64,000 nt of DNA from JAISFI01 sp031552335 (GTDB lineage: Bacteria; Bacteroidota; Bacteroidia; Bacteroidales; Azobacteroidaceae): contig JAVBMQ010000124.1 of the NCBI GenBank assembly GCA_031552335.1, forward strand, positions 1 to 64,000. Direction: 5' to 3'. The notes below the pieces were generated by a model that worked only from the letters and a program-made list of their open reading frames with translations, was not told the origin of the DNA and did no database searches. Below, piece after piece: positions 35,714-45,454 of the stretch. A program made the translations under genes and the position numbers. Positions within the stretch are counted from its first letter, which is position 1. Each line of letters begins with the position of its first letter.

Positions 35714-37660
35714 ATGATTATTTACAGAAAAAAAACAGTACTAACAATTTGTATGAGCTTGTTACTGACAAATATCTTTGCACAAGCTATTTTGAAGGAA
35801 ACAGAACAAAAATTAACTTCTCCCGATGGTTCTTATGAGTTTATTTTTTACCAAAAACAATTCGAAGAGAGGAAGCAAATGTATTATACCCTTTCTTATC
35901 AGGGGAAAAGTATTATCGAAGAATCAGAATTGGGAGTGCTGATCGAAAATCAGTTGTTTGAATCTGCTTTGGCTATCCCTAATGATAGTTGCAAAATTTG
36001 GGGAGAAAACCTTGATTTTACAGATATTGACAGAGTCAGCCAGAATAATATCTGGAATCCCCTCTATGGAGAAAGAAGCACAATCCGTAATCATTACAAT
36101 GAAATAACGCTGAAATTCCAGAAAGGACGGAATGATGGAACCTCCACCGATGAAGGATACGACAAAAAAAGATACTATTTTATGAACCTAATTGTTCGGG
36201 CTTACGATGAAGGTATTGCTTTCCGATATGTATTTCCGGAGGCAACCAACGGTTTATTTATACATATTACCGGCGAACAAACACAATTTTCTTTTCCCGA
36301 AGGAACCCTTGCTTACTACGAACGCTGGGCGCAGGGACCTTATTCTATCCTTCCATTGAAAGATTGGACAGATGAATGTGAACGCCCGCTTACTTTGAAA
36401 TTAACAAATGGGCTGACAGTGGCTTTGGCGGAAGCCTCAATGACTGATTATGCCCGGATGAAATTCCGTCTGAATAACTTAAAACCCAATACTTTACAAG
36501 CTTCTCTTTACAGTTCGGTTGATATTATTACTCCTTATGAAACACCTTGGCGTGTAATTATGGCTGCTACAACACCCGGAGACTTGATTGTTAATAATGA
36601 TATCATACTGAACCTGAATCCTCCGTGTAAAATAGACGATACTTCCTGGATAAAACCCGGGAAAGTAATCAGGGTAGCTAAAGTAACACAGGAAGATGCC
36701 AAAAAGTGTGTGGATTTTGCAGCTGCACGCGGATTACAATACATTCATATTGATTCCGGATGGTATGGACCCGAAATAAAAATGAGTTCGGATGCTACTA
36801 CTGTCAGTTCGGAACGGGATTTAAATATACCGGAACTTACCGCTTATGCCGCTTCCAAGGGAATCGGACTTTTTGTGTATGTCAACCAGCGGGCATTAGT
36901 TCAGCAATTGGACGAAATCTTACCTCTGTATAAAAAGTGGGGAATTAAAGGCATTAAATTTGGTTTTGTACAGGTTGGCAACCAATACTGGACGACCTGG
37001 TTACACCAAGCTATCCAAAAATGTGCTGCACATGAAATGTTGGTGGATATTCATGATGAATACCGGCCCACAGGCTTCAGCCGTACCTATCCCAATTTAC
37101 TTACCCAGGAGGGTATTCGTGGCAATGAAGAAATGCCGGATGCCACACACAATACTATTCTCCCGTTTACCCGTTTTCTGGCAGGTGCAGGCGATTATAC
37201 GATTTGTTATTACAACAATCGTATTAAAACGACTCATGCGCATCAGTTAGCACTGTCGGTCATTTACTATAGTCCGCTGCAGTTCCTGTATTGGTATGAT
37301 CAGCCTTCGGCTTATCAGGGAGAACCTGAAATCGCATTTTTTGACAATGTAAAAACGGTTTGGAATGATACTAAAATCATAGATGGAGCTATCGGAGAAT
37401 ATGTCATTACAGCCCGTAGAACCGGAAATGATTGGTTTGTTGGTGGTATTACCAATACCCAGTCAAGAAAAATAAGTATCCCTTTGCATTTTCTTGAGAA
37501 AGGTCAGACATATACCGTCAACATCTATGAAGATGATGAAAACGTAAAAACACGGACGAATGTAAAAGTTTCTACCCGGAAAGTGAAAAACAAAGATGTT
37601 TTGAATTTTGATTTAAAAGCAAACAGTGGTGTTGCTTTACAGTTTGTATCTGAAAAATAA
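35714..37660 (+). CDS. GH97 glycosidase (alpha-glucosidase/alpha-galactosidase family)
   Basis: A 648-aa secreted protein (signal peptide ends NIFAQ). The N-terminal beta-sandwich (about 25-280) begins KLTSPDGSYEFIFYQ; the (beta/alpha)8 barrel (about 290-560) contains YIHIDSGWYGPE, GIKGIKFGFVQVGNQYW (near 410), VDIHDEYRPTGFSRTYPN (near 446), QEGIRGNEE (near 465) and ILPFTRFLAGAGDYT; a C-terminal beta domain follows. The barrel strand that in retaining GH97 ends with the nucleophile Asp here reads KFGF, and the Glu-rich GNEE motif is kept, suggesting the inverting type, but the assignment is uncertain. It would release alpha-linked glucose or galactose. Confidence 0.85.
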   Translation: MIIYRKKTVLTICMSLLLTNIFAQAILKETEQKLTSPDGSYEFIFYQKQFEERKQMYYTLSYQGKSIIEESELGVLIENQLFESALAIPNDSCKIWGENLDFTDIDRVSQNNIWNPLYGERSTIRNHYNEITLKFQKGRNDGTSTDEGYDKKRYYFMNLIVRAYDEGIAFRYVFPEATNGLFIHITGEQTQFSFPEGTLAYYERWAQGPYSILPLKDWTDECERPLTLKLTNGLTVALAEASMTDYARMKFRLNNLKPNTLQASLYSSVDIITPYETPWRVIMAATTPGDLIVNNDIILNLNPPCKIDDTSWIKPGKVIRVAKVTQEDAKKCVDFAAARGLQYIHIDSGWYGPEIKMSSDATTVSSERDLNIPELTAYAASKGIGLFVYVNQRALVQQLDEILPLYKKWGIKGIKFGFVQVGNQYWTTWLHQAIQKCAAHEMLVDIHDEYRPTGFSRTYPNLLTQEGIRGNEEMPDATHNTILPFTRFLAGAGDYTICYYNNRIKTTHAHQLALSVIYYSPLQFLYWYDQPSAYQGEPEIAFFDNVKTVWNDTKIIDGAIGEYVITARRTGNDWFVGGITNTQSRKISIPLHFLEKGQTYTVNIYEDDENVKTRTNVKVSTRKVKNKDVLNFDLKANSGVALQFVSEK

Positions 37661-37757
37661 GCATTGGCATTAAGAGAAAGATGCGAATAATCCTTTAGAT
37701 TAACCTTCAAAAAAGTTCGGATTGAAGGTTTTTGACTCAAGGAATTGTTTTTGTGTC

Positions 37758-38067
37758 CAAGGGGCGCTTGCTATGTAAGTGGCCTAATGCCACTGCTTAC
37801 ATAGCAAGCGCTCCTTGAGTAGTCATGTTCGGAAGATTTGCGCCCAACGGGCGCGTCCTCAGTAAGCAGTGGCCCCAGGCCACTGCATTTCAGGATCCTT
37901 CCTCTGTTGCCTGCAGAGCAGGCATCTGTTTCGATTGGTAAGTAATGATAGACGCCTGCTTTGCAAGCTATGTTGGTTAAGTGACATCTTGAACAGTGGC
38001 TTAGAGCCACTGCTTACTTAGGACGCGCCCTTTGGGCGCAAATCTTCCGAACATGACTACCCCTTGA
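37758..38067. repeat. Nested palindromic element, copy 3, with extra hairpin
   Basis: This occupies most of the 477-bp gap between the convergent GH97 and GH43_24-like genes. A separate hairpin (37759-37783 with 37789-37816; GCGCTTGCTATGTAAG core) precedes the main inverted pair: 37812-37873 (CATGTTCGGAAGATTTGCGC, then AGTAAGCAGTGGC) and 38006-38067 (GCCACTGCTTAC, then CCGAACATGACTACCCC). Interior GCCTGCAGAGCAGGC modules match the other copies. No ORF of substance is present in the gap. Confidence 0.9.
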
Positions 38068-38137
38068 GCGCAAATTGTATCCCTAAAACTCTCAAATCAA
38101 ATCAAATCAAATTTAATTTGAATCTGTTAATGTAGAA

Positions 38138-41098
38138 TTAATATAAATTTTGATAGAATATTTTTTCTACAACAAAAGAGCCATCATCAAAAAATCTCTT
38201 TACAATATAGATTTGATTTTTTTCCAGACGACTTGTTTCTATTCCCTGCAGGTTGTAATACTTTCTTTCTACTTCTGTTCTTGAATCTGACACTGTATTC
38301 TCTATAGAACTCTGATTCGGGATGATGGTTACGTTGTATTCCTTTGTAGAAGACTGACTATAGATACTCAAAAAAGTAGAAGTATAAGTTCCTGAATCAT
38401 CGGGAGTAGTTTCTGCAATAGAATATTCTCTTGTTGCCGACATGTGATCATTTGGTCCGAAAAATGCCCAGTTTCCTTTCGCTGAACTATTAGGCCCAAA
38501 TGAAAGTTTTTGACCTTCTTTTATGTTGATTTGTTCGGATCTGCTCCAACTGCTGCTTGTACCTGTCTGATAATAGGGATTAATGACGGCCTGCGTATAG
38601 GTGGGTGTGTCGGTAAGGATGTCTAAATCCACAATACAAGCATGAGTTCCGGATGGTGATACCATGCGGAAATACCGTGCCGAGATAGGAGTGAAATATA
38701 CTTCAGCTGCATAGGGTAACCAGGATCCTCCGGAAACGATTTTCCAGTCTTTGCCGTCTGTACTGACCATAAATGAGTATTGGCGAATCGTGCCATTGGT
38801 TGAATTATCCAGTCTTGGCATGGCAAGGAATCCGGAGATTTCGTATTCTGCCCCCATGTCAACTTCAATGTAATGAGGAGCAGCAGCTCCGCCACCACTG
38901 TATTTGGTATGCCATTTTGTACCGGCATTTCCGTCTATTGCATTACTGGCCTTTCCGTTTTCCGAACTGCTCTCTTCACTGCTGAATCCGCTGATCTTCC
39001 AGTCTTTTTTAGAAAGACGGGTTTTCTCTGTAGGTGTTTCCCGATATGTTCCTGTAGCCAGATCTAAGTCAAATTGTTGCTTGTAATTGTATGTTACAGA
39101 ATTTCCGCTGAAATGGAGCGGAAACATGATGGTTTTTGATTCCGGCAAATCGGGATCTTGCCAGCGGTCACCCACATACATATAGGTAGTGCCCCCAGAA
39201 CCTTGAAGCGTTAAGATAGATGCTGCCTGCGTATCGTAAGCTATGGGATTTCCTATATTGCTCCTACTAGACCAGCCTCCGGTAAGTGATTTGGAATAAG
39301 AATAAGAGGTCTGGTTAGGATCCCAGCCCGAACAGGCGGAGAATAGCATGAAATAAGTCCCGTTGATTTTTACTACTGCAGGAGCTTCCCGTTGTTGGCT
39401 TGAGAATAACTGTGTATGTTCAACTACATTCAAATAGTCATCTGACAACCTGAAAAGTCCTAAATGCTGGTTCTCAGAAGTGGTGGAAATGAAATAAGCA
39501 GTTCCGTCATCATCAACAAATGCTGTACAGTCGCGGGATTTTACGTCCAGCGGGCGACCGGCCCAGTGGAATTTGTAAGGGCCATTTACCGAGTCGCAGT
39601 AGAAAACCGCAGCTTCGGATGCGCCATAATTACCTTGTTCCCAGTGACACCAAACAACATATTTGCCGGTTTTTTTATTATACATAATCTTAGGACGTTC
39701 GATGAAACGGCCATTCCCTAAGGAAGAATGAGTCACCCCGTTTTGAATAATTTTACGTTCGAATTTCCAATTCACAAAATCTTTGGTAGAATACATGTTC
39801 ACGTCGGGATTCCAGGAATTGGAACGGTCTTCTCCGATCATATACCAGGTATCTCCCACCTGAACAAATCCTGCGCCATGCGCTTGTACCCAATTTCCCT
39901 TATTGTCCTTCCACATAGCTCCGTTTTTAATGGTAGCCCAGTTAGATGGACGTCCGTTAAGATAAGCCGCAGTTGCTGCCGATAAATTATCCCTGGTAGC
40001 CATCATATCCTTTCCTTCCGGATCATCGCAGACTGTTTGAGCAAATTCGATAGCTGAGGCAAATGTAGTTTTATTAGGATAATCCGAAGATTCTAATAAT
40101 TTTATGGCATTGCGCAAATCTTTGTATAAAAAGCTATATTTAAACAGAATTTCCAGATGATCAGATAATGTTTTTATCGTTGACTCAATTTTATTCCTTT
40201 GGTCTTCCGTGCTGTCATAGATAGTCTGAGCAGCGGTAATACTGTTTTCAATAGTAGTTTTGTTCGGGTATTTTGTAGTCTTCAGTTCTGTTTTAAGGCT
40301 TTCAATTGCTTCTTTCAAGGGAGTATAAGCTTCTGCAATGGAAACGGCTTCGTTCATGGCATTATCTAATGCAAGGATCGCGGCAACGATTGACCCTTCT
40401 TCTGTTGGAGCAACGTTTTTAGCGCCTTCAATAGCCTTTCTGTATTGTTGTATATTAAAATATCCCTGACTTTTTTTAGCCAAGGTATCGGCAATGGCAA
40501 TGGCTATTTTTTTCTCCAAAAGCGGTTGAAATATTTCTGCGCTTTTTCCGCAATAATATAAACGGAAATGATCGACAGCAGCCCAGTTGGCCGTTGTGCT
40601 AACAATTCTGAATCCGATTTCCAGTTTGCCGCCCACAACTACAGTTTCGACTTCATATTCTTTACCGGCGGTAACAAGTGTTTCGTATAATCCGGCATAT
40701 AAATAAGTACCTCTTGTTACAGCCGGACTTCCGGATTGACTGACCGAGTGGGCCGATGCCTTAAGGATATATTTCCCATCGGTAAGTCCCGATAATTCCT
40801 GGGAAATGCTTGCATTTCCCAATCTGCTACCGGAATCAACCCATTTTTCAGCGTAGATATTCCCGTTTTTTGTCCATCCCTGAGAAGTAGGAGAATCATT
40901 GTTTTGAGACCACATCCCGTCATTTTTCCAGTTTGACAATCCGTTTGTTTCAAAACTCGGATTTTTTATAAAAGAAGTTACATCCAGAGGGTCTTCCGGA
41001 GCAGCTTGTAAATTCATAAAAGAGCTAACAAAAAGAAACAAAATGAAGTTTCTTCTTCTAAAGAGTTTCTTCACAAATCGTAAATTTAATTTTTCCAT
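38138..41098 (-). CDS. Modular GH43_24-like exo-galactanase with F5/8C, Ig-like and C-terminal domains
   Basis: A 986-aa protein from the ATG at 41098 (another in-frame ATG at 41122 adds residues before the signal peptide, which ends NLQA). Order: binding-type beta-sandwich (about 40-200), FIVAR-like helices (200-370), GH43 domain (375-690), F5/8 type C domain (about 705-840, AIDGNAGTKWHT), an Ig-like domain (845-925) and a C-terminal YYNLQGIETSRLEKNQIYIVKR. The GH43 begins WVQAHGAGFVQVGDTWYMIGEDRS, lacking the usual base Asp as in GH43_24 exo-beta-1,3-galactanases, but keeps SRDCTAFVDDDG and REAPAVVKING. It probably attacks the backbone of type II arabinogalactan. Confidence 0.75.
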   Translation of the reverse strand: MEKLNLRFVKKLFRRRNFILFLFVSSFMNLQAAPEDPLDVTSFIKNPSFETNGLSNWKNDGMWSQNNDSPTSQGWTKNGNIYAEKWVDSGSRLGNASISQELSGLTDGKYILKASAHSVSQSGSPAVTRGTYLYAGLYETLVTAGKEYEVETVVVGGKLEIGFRIVSTTANWAAVDHFRLYYCGKSAEIFQPLLEKKIAIAIADTLAKKSQGYFNIQQYRKAIEGAKNVAPTEEGSIVAAILALDNAMNEAVSIAEAYTPLKEAIESLKTELKTTKYPNKTTIENSITAAQTIYDSTEDQRNKIESTIKTLSDHLEILFKYSFLYKDLRNAIKLLESSDYPNKTTFASAIEFAQTVCDDPEGKDMMATRDNLSAATAAYLNGRPSNWATIKNGAMWKDNKGNWVQAHGAGFVQVGDTWYMIGEDRSNSWNPDVNMYSTKDFVNWKFERKIIQNGVTHSSLGNGRFIERPKIMYNKKTGKYVVWCHWEQGNYGASEAAVFYCDSVNGPYKFHWAGRPLDVKSRDCTAFVDDDGTAYFISTTSENQHLGLFRLSDDYLNVVEHTQLFSSQQREAPAVVKINGTYFMLFSACSGWDPNQTSYSYSKSLTGGWSSRSNIGNPIAYDTQAASILTLQGSGGTTYMYVGDRWQDPDLPESKTIMFPLHFSGNSVTYNYKQQFDLDLATGTYRETPTEKTRLSKKDWKISGFSSEESSSENGKASNAIDGNAGTKWHTKYSGGGAAAPHYIEVDMGAEYEISGFLAMPRLDNSTNGTIRQYSFMVSTDGKDWKIVSGGSWLPYAAEVYFTPISARYFRMVSPSGTHACIVDLDILTDTPTYTQAVINPYYQTGTSSSWSRSEQINIKEGQKLSFGPNSSAKGNWAFFGPNDHMSATREYSIAETTPDDSGTYTSTFLSIYSQSSTKEYNVTIIPNQSSIENTVSDSRTEVERKYYNLQGIETSRLEKNQIYIVKRFFDDGSFVVEKIFYQNLY

Positions 41099-41135
41099 GA
41101 TATGAATTAATAGATTAAACAATTGTAACTGTGTG

Positions 41136-41143
41136 CAAAATTA
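41136..41143 (-). promoter_or_regulatory. Possible -7 box TAATTTTG for the GH43_24-like gene
   Basis: On the minus strand it reads TAATTTTG, an exact TAnnTTTG, about 38 nt before the ATG at 41098. No TTTG at -33 was found. A weak -33 might reflect dependence on the adjacent HTCS. Confidence 0.4.
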
Positions 41144-41196
41144 CTACATATAATTAAAATTGCTACCAGACTAATGATTCATTAATACATGAGAAA

Positions 41197-44100
41197 TTAG
41201 TCAGAACTATACTTTTTTACATAATCAGAAGGAGTAGCCCCAAACTCCTTTTTAAAACATTGGCGGAAATAATCTAAACTGTTAATTCCTACGCGAAAAG
41301 CAATTTCAGAAATTGTAAATCGGCCCGTAAGTAGGAGCTCTTCAGCATATTCCATTCTTATTTTGCGAATAAACTCATTGATAGACAGACCGGTTACTCC
41401 TTTTATCTTCCGGTACAGAGTTGACTGACTCATGTTTACCGCTTGAGCTAAAAACTCATTATCGAATTCCTCCGTATAAGATTTTTCCTTGATTATCCTG
41501 ATTGCTTTTTCTAAGAATTCCCGATCAATCTGATTGAAAGAATCCGTGAGCTTCTTTTTCTTATTGAACCTGTTTTCTTCTATCAGAGTTATCAGGCGCT
41601 CTCTTGTTTGTATGATATTATCGACCCTTGTCCGGAGTAAATCCGAACTGAACGGTTTGGTTATATAAGAATCTGCTCCGGCGGAATAACCTTTGGTTTT
41701 ATCCTGTATCGATGTTTTTGCCGTCAGAAGTATAATGGGGATATGACAGGTTCTGATATCTTTCTTCAATAAAGTACATAATTCCAATCCGGATAATTCA
41801 GGCATCATGATATCACTGATAATAATATCCGGAATTTTAGCAAAAGCAATCTCCAGGGCAATTTTTCCATTCTTTGCCATTAGGACTGAATAATCAGTCG
41901 AAAAATTTTCTTCGATATAATGCGCAATATCCATGTTATCTTCTACAACTAACATGATTTTTTTGCCTTCATTAGGATCGTCAAATTCTATGTTCAATAT
42001 TTCCTGATCCGGAACAATCTCTTCCGTTGTTGTTTCAGCATCTTGTATGGCATCGGGATAAATATGATTGGTAAGCAACCGGAGTTTGAAAGAACTGCCC
42101 TTTCCTTTTTCGCTGTCAACAAGTATTTCTGCCTGATGCAGCTGTACGAGATTTTTTACCAGAGCCAATCCGATACCCGTTCCGGATGCCTGATCTTTAT
42201 CTTGCACCTGATAATAACGGTCAAATATTCTGGGAATTAATTCTTTAGGAATGCCATAACCGGTATCTTTAACTTCTATTTCAGTGTGTGAGATTTGCTG
42301 TTCTTCAACCATTCTCAAAATCAGTTCGATCTTTCCGCTATCGGTATATTTAAACGCATTGGAAATAATATTGTCTAATATGGTATATATCTTTTCAGAA
42401 TCAAAATAAAGGACTGTCTTTTCAGTTTCAACGGAAACACTGAAAGTTACATTTTTATTCCGGTTCAGTTCGGAATATTTTAGCCCGATTTCTTTGACAA
42501 GATCAGAAATATCTCCTTTTCTTACCCGTAAAACCATATTATTTGTTTCTGCTTTTCTGAAATCTAATAATTTGGTAATCAAATCCATTAAGCGGGTGGA
42601 GTTTTGCAGGATCAGACAAATTTTCTTTCTTAAATTTTCTGAGATATCTTTGTCTTTGGAAATGTCTTCCAACGGACCTATAATAAGTGTAAGAGGCGTT
42701 CGCAATTCATGCGTGATATTCGTAAAGAATTGCAGTTTTTCATTGTTCAGCTTTTGTTGTTGAATATTGTTTTGCTTTTCCAGATAAAGCATATTCTCTA
42801 ATTGAAATCGTTTTTTATAGAACCGGACTAAAGAAATCACCATACAGACAGCAATTAAAAAATATATTATTTTAGCCCACCAGGCCCACCAAAATGGAGG
42901 GTCGATTTTGATTTGGACAGGAATAGATTCAGTCAGCCAGGTTTGACCATTGAGTCTGGCTTTTACTACAAAATTGTAATTTCCAGGTTGTAGATTTCTA
43001 AAGGTAACCTCTCCGGCATTTCCTGTGTTGTACCATTCCTGAGAAAGCCCTTTGAGTTGATAGGCATATTCAAGTTTGTTGGCATAAGCATAATCTAACA
43101 CATTGAAATGTAGTGAAAAAGTATTTTGCTTATGATTTAAACGAATCTCAGGAGAGGATAATATTTGTGATTCAGCCGGATATCCTGTCGCTGATAAATT
43201 CTGATTGTTGGGAGTATAACATTGGAATCCGGTAATAACTATCGGAGGAAGTTTTTCTGCATTGGGGATTTGCATCGGATCAAAGTAATAAGCGCCATTT
43301 TGCGAGCCAAAATAAATATCCCCGTTTTTAGTATTGTAAACGGATGTTCTCATGAAACCACCTTTGGGCAGTCCGTCGGCTGTGTTATAGTTATAAAATT
43401 TATTTTCTTTTACGGAGAATCTGCTGATACCTGCTTCTGTGGATAGCCAGATCTCTCCTTTTGAATCTTCTGTAATCGCACGGATCTGACTGTTTTTCAA
43501 GCCGTCTTTTTCTGTATAAATGATGAAATCATTATTCTCCTTTCCGGTAAATAATACCAATCCTTCTCCGGTACCCACCCACATCCGTTTTTGGGAATCT
43601 TTAAAAATGCAATGGATGGTGTTTGAGTAAAATCCGTTTAGTACATCATAATGTTTGATAGCTTGAAGTGAATGGTCTAAAATACTCAAACCTTGTCCGA
43701 AACTGCCTGTCCACAAATTGCCTGCATCATCCTGCCCAATTGCCCGTATGAGATTGTCACGGGGGATACCGGATGTCTCGTTGGTGATTTTCTTTATATC
43801 AAGTGTTTGTGGGTTGTACAAGTACATGGCTTGATCTTCTGTTCCGATATATATCTGATTATCGGTAGTTTCATAAAAACAACGAATGTTTTTTCCTTCA
43901 AAACCTTTGACTTGGAAAGCCCTCAGTTTTTTCTGTTTGTTATCATAAATGTATATACCCCCATTGTCTGTACCAAACCATATATTTCCTTTCGTATCTT
44001 TGAAAGAAGAAAGTATGATATTATCAAGGAGCACACTGTTTTCCTTTGTATAGGAGCTTATTTTTTCACCCTCTTTGAATACATTGATTCCCCCTCCGTT

Positions 44101-45258
44101 TGTTCCTATCCAGATATTCTCATCTTCGTCTTCACAAATACATAATACTTCATTTCCAATGAGTGTATTGATGTCGGAAGAAAACGGAGATTTATTCAGC
44201 GCCTGAAAGAAATCGGGCTTATGACTGATAAAGTTCACTCCGCCGCCATAAGTACCTATCCAAATATTACCGAATGAATCCTGAAATACACATTTCACCT
44301 GAGCATTGGATAAGCCTGAAGTTTTATTAGATAAAGTAATATTCTGGAAGGAAATATTTTCGGGAGAAAAAAACATTTCATTCCTGAGATTCAGTATGTC
44401 AATTCCTCCTTTTTCTGTTGCAATCCATATTTTATTGTCATTTAATTGTTGGATATCGAATATCTTGTTGTACGGATTTTTATTTTTGAAGCGGGTAAAA
44501 CTCTGTTTTTCAGGGTTGAACAGAGCCAGGCCATTTCCTGTGCCGACCCAGACATTTCCGAAATTATCGATATTTATGTATCTGACAAAGTTATTCGGCA
44601 AACTGCTGGGATTTTTTGCGTCATGTTGGAAGTTTTTTACGGTTTTATCTTTGATGGATAATACACTCATTCCGTGATTTACATGTCCGATATACAAATT
44701 GCCTTTATAATCATCCACAATGGTCCAAAACTGATCAGTCACCAAATTTTTTATTGTATTTTTGTTATAGTGGATGAAAATGTCTTTTTCTTTGTCATAA
44801 TAATCAACTCCCCCCCAATAGTTACTAACCCAAAGGTTGCCTTTGGGGTCAAAACGGATATCAGTGATGTTATTTTGATAAATACTGTTTTTATCGTTGT
44901 CGTCATGAATGAATAAGGTAAATTTTTCGGTCTTACAATCAAATTTATTTAGTCCGTTCCGTTGTGTAGCAATCCAAATTACCGGATCAACGGGGTCTGC
45001 TACTACTTTATTTAATTCGTTTGCACTGATAGCATTGGTTGTTTGCCGGTTTTTTTTATAGGTTTGAAAAGTCTTGCCGTCAAAGCGGTTGAGTCCCGAT
45101 TCCGTTGCAAACCACATAAACCCATCCTTGTCCTGGGTAATATTCATTATATAATTGCCCGACAAACCGTTTTCGACAGTCAATTTGCTGATGTTGTATA
45201 GTTGGGCAAAGGAACTTACCGGCCATATCAACAGGAAAATAAGAAGAAACCTTTTCAT
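41197..45258 (-). CDS. Hybrid two-component system sensor/regulator (HTCS)
   Basis: A 1353-aa protein with all HTCS parts: signal peptide (ends VSSFA), propeller repeats (about 20-690; GFMWFATESGLNRFDG first), Y_Y_Y domain (about 700-775), membrane helix (about 789-808), HisKA with FFTNITHELRTPL (His near 847), HATPase with DTGYGIPKE and GTGIGLALVKNL, receiver with IISDIMMPE (Asp near 1144) and AraC HTH (about 1260-1350, GINSLDYFRQCFKKEFGATP). HTCS proteins sense oligosaccharides in the periplasm and activate nearby glycan genes. It lies about 98 bp upstream of the GH43_24-like gene in the same direction, its likeliest target. Confidence 0.92.
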   Translation of the reverse strand: MKRFLLIFLLIWPVSSFAQLYNISKLTVENGLSGNYIMNITQDKDGFMWFATESGLNRFDGKTFQTYKKNRQTTNAISANELNKVVADPVDPVIWIATQRNGLNKFDCKTEKFTLFIHDDNDKNSIYQNNITDIRFDPKGNLWVSNYWGGVDYYDKEKDIFIHYNKNTIKNLVTDQFWTIVDDYKGNLYIGHVNHGMSVLSIKDKTVKNFQHDAKNPSSLPNNFVRYINIDNFGNVWVGTGNGLALFNPEKQSFTRFKNKNPYNKIFDIQQLNDNKIWIATEKGGIDILNLRNEMFFSPENISFQNITLSNKTSGLSNAQVKCVFQDSFGNIWIGTYGGGVNFISHKPDFFQALNKSPFSSDINTLIGNEVLCICEDEDENIWIGTNGGGINVFKEGEKISSYTKENSVLLDNIILSSFKDTKGNIWFGTDNGGIYIYDNKQKKLRAFQVKGFEGKNIRCFYETTDNQIYIGTEDQAMYLYNPQTLDIKKITNETSGIPRDNLIRAIGQDDAGNLWTGSFGQGLSILDHSLQAIKHYDVLNGFYSNTIHCIFKDSQKRMWVGTGEGLVLFTGKENNDFIIYTEKDGLKNSQIRAITEDSKGEIWLSTEAGISRFSVKENKFYNYNTADGLPKGGFMRTSVYNTKNGDIYFGSQNGAYYFDPMQIPNAEKLPPIVITGFQCYTPNNQNLSATGYPAESQILSSPEIRLNHKQNTFSLHFNVLDYAYANKLEYAYQLKGLSQEWYNTGNAGEVTFRNLQPGNYNFVVKARLNGQTWLTESIPVQIKIDPPFWWAWWAKIIYFLIAVCMVISLVRFYKKRFQLENMLYLEKQNNIQQQKLNNEKLQFFTNITHELRTPLTLIIGPLEDISKDKDISENLRKKICLILQNSTRLMDLITKLLDFRKAETNNMVLRVRKGDISDLVKEIGLKYSELNRNKNVTFSVSVETEKTVLYFDSEKIYTILDNIISNAFKYTDSGKIELILRMVEEQQISHTEIEVKDTGYGIPKELIPRIFDRYYQVQDKDQASGTGIGLALVKNLVQLHQAEILVDSEKGKGSSFKLRLLTNHIYPDAIQDAETTTEEIVPDQEILNIEFDDPNEGKKIMLVVEDNMDIAHYIEENFSTDYSVLMAKNGKIALEIAFAKIPDIIISDIMMPELSGLELCTLLKKDIRTCHIPIILLTAKTSIQDKTKGYSAGADSYITKPFSSDLLRTRVDNIIQTRERLITLIEENRFNKKKKLTDSFNQIDREFLEKAIRIIKEKSYTEEFDNEFLAQAVNMSQSTLYRKIKGVTGLSINEFIRKIRMEYAEELLLTGRFTISEIAFRVGINSLDYFRQCFKKEFGATPSDYVKKYSSD

Positions 45259-45454
45259 GAAATTAAATGACTTTATGTAACTACTTGGGGCTACATTGAT
45301 TCCGGTGCTGTTGCACCTCTATTTAGTGCCTGAGTAGTCACTGACTTTGTGTAAAGTTATGAAAAGTTTAACATCAGTAACAATAAAGAAGCGTTAATTT
45401 CTTTCTATTGAATGATCTGTCAGGTGAAAAAGAATGATTTGCCGGAATAAATCT

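Noticed and set aside
37771..38010. 79-aa minus-strand ORF in the third palindromic element
   Set aside because: Composed entirely of repeat modules; not conserved in frame in the other copies.
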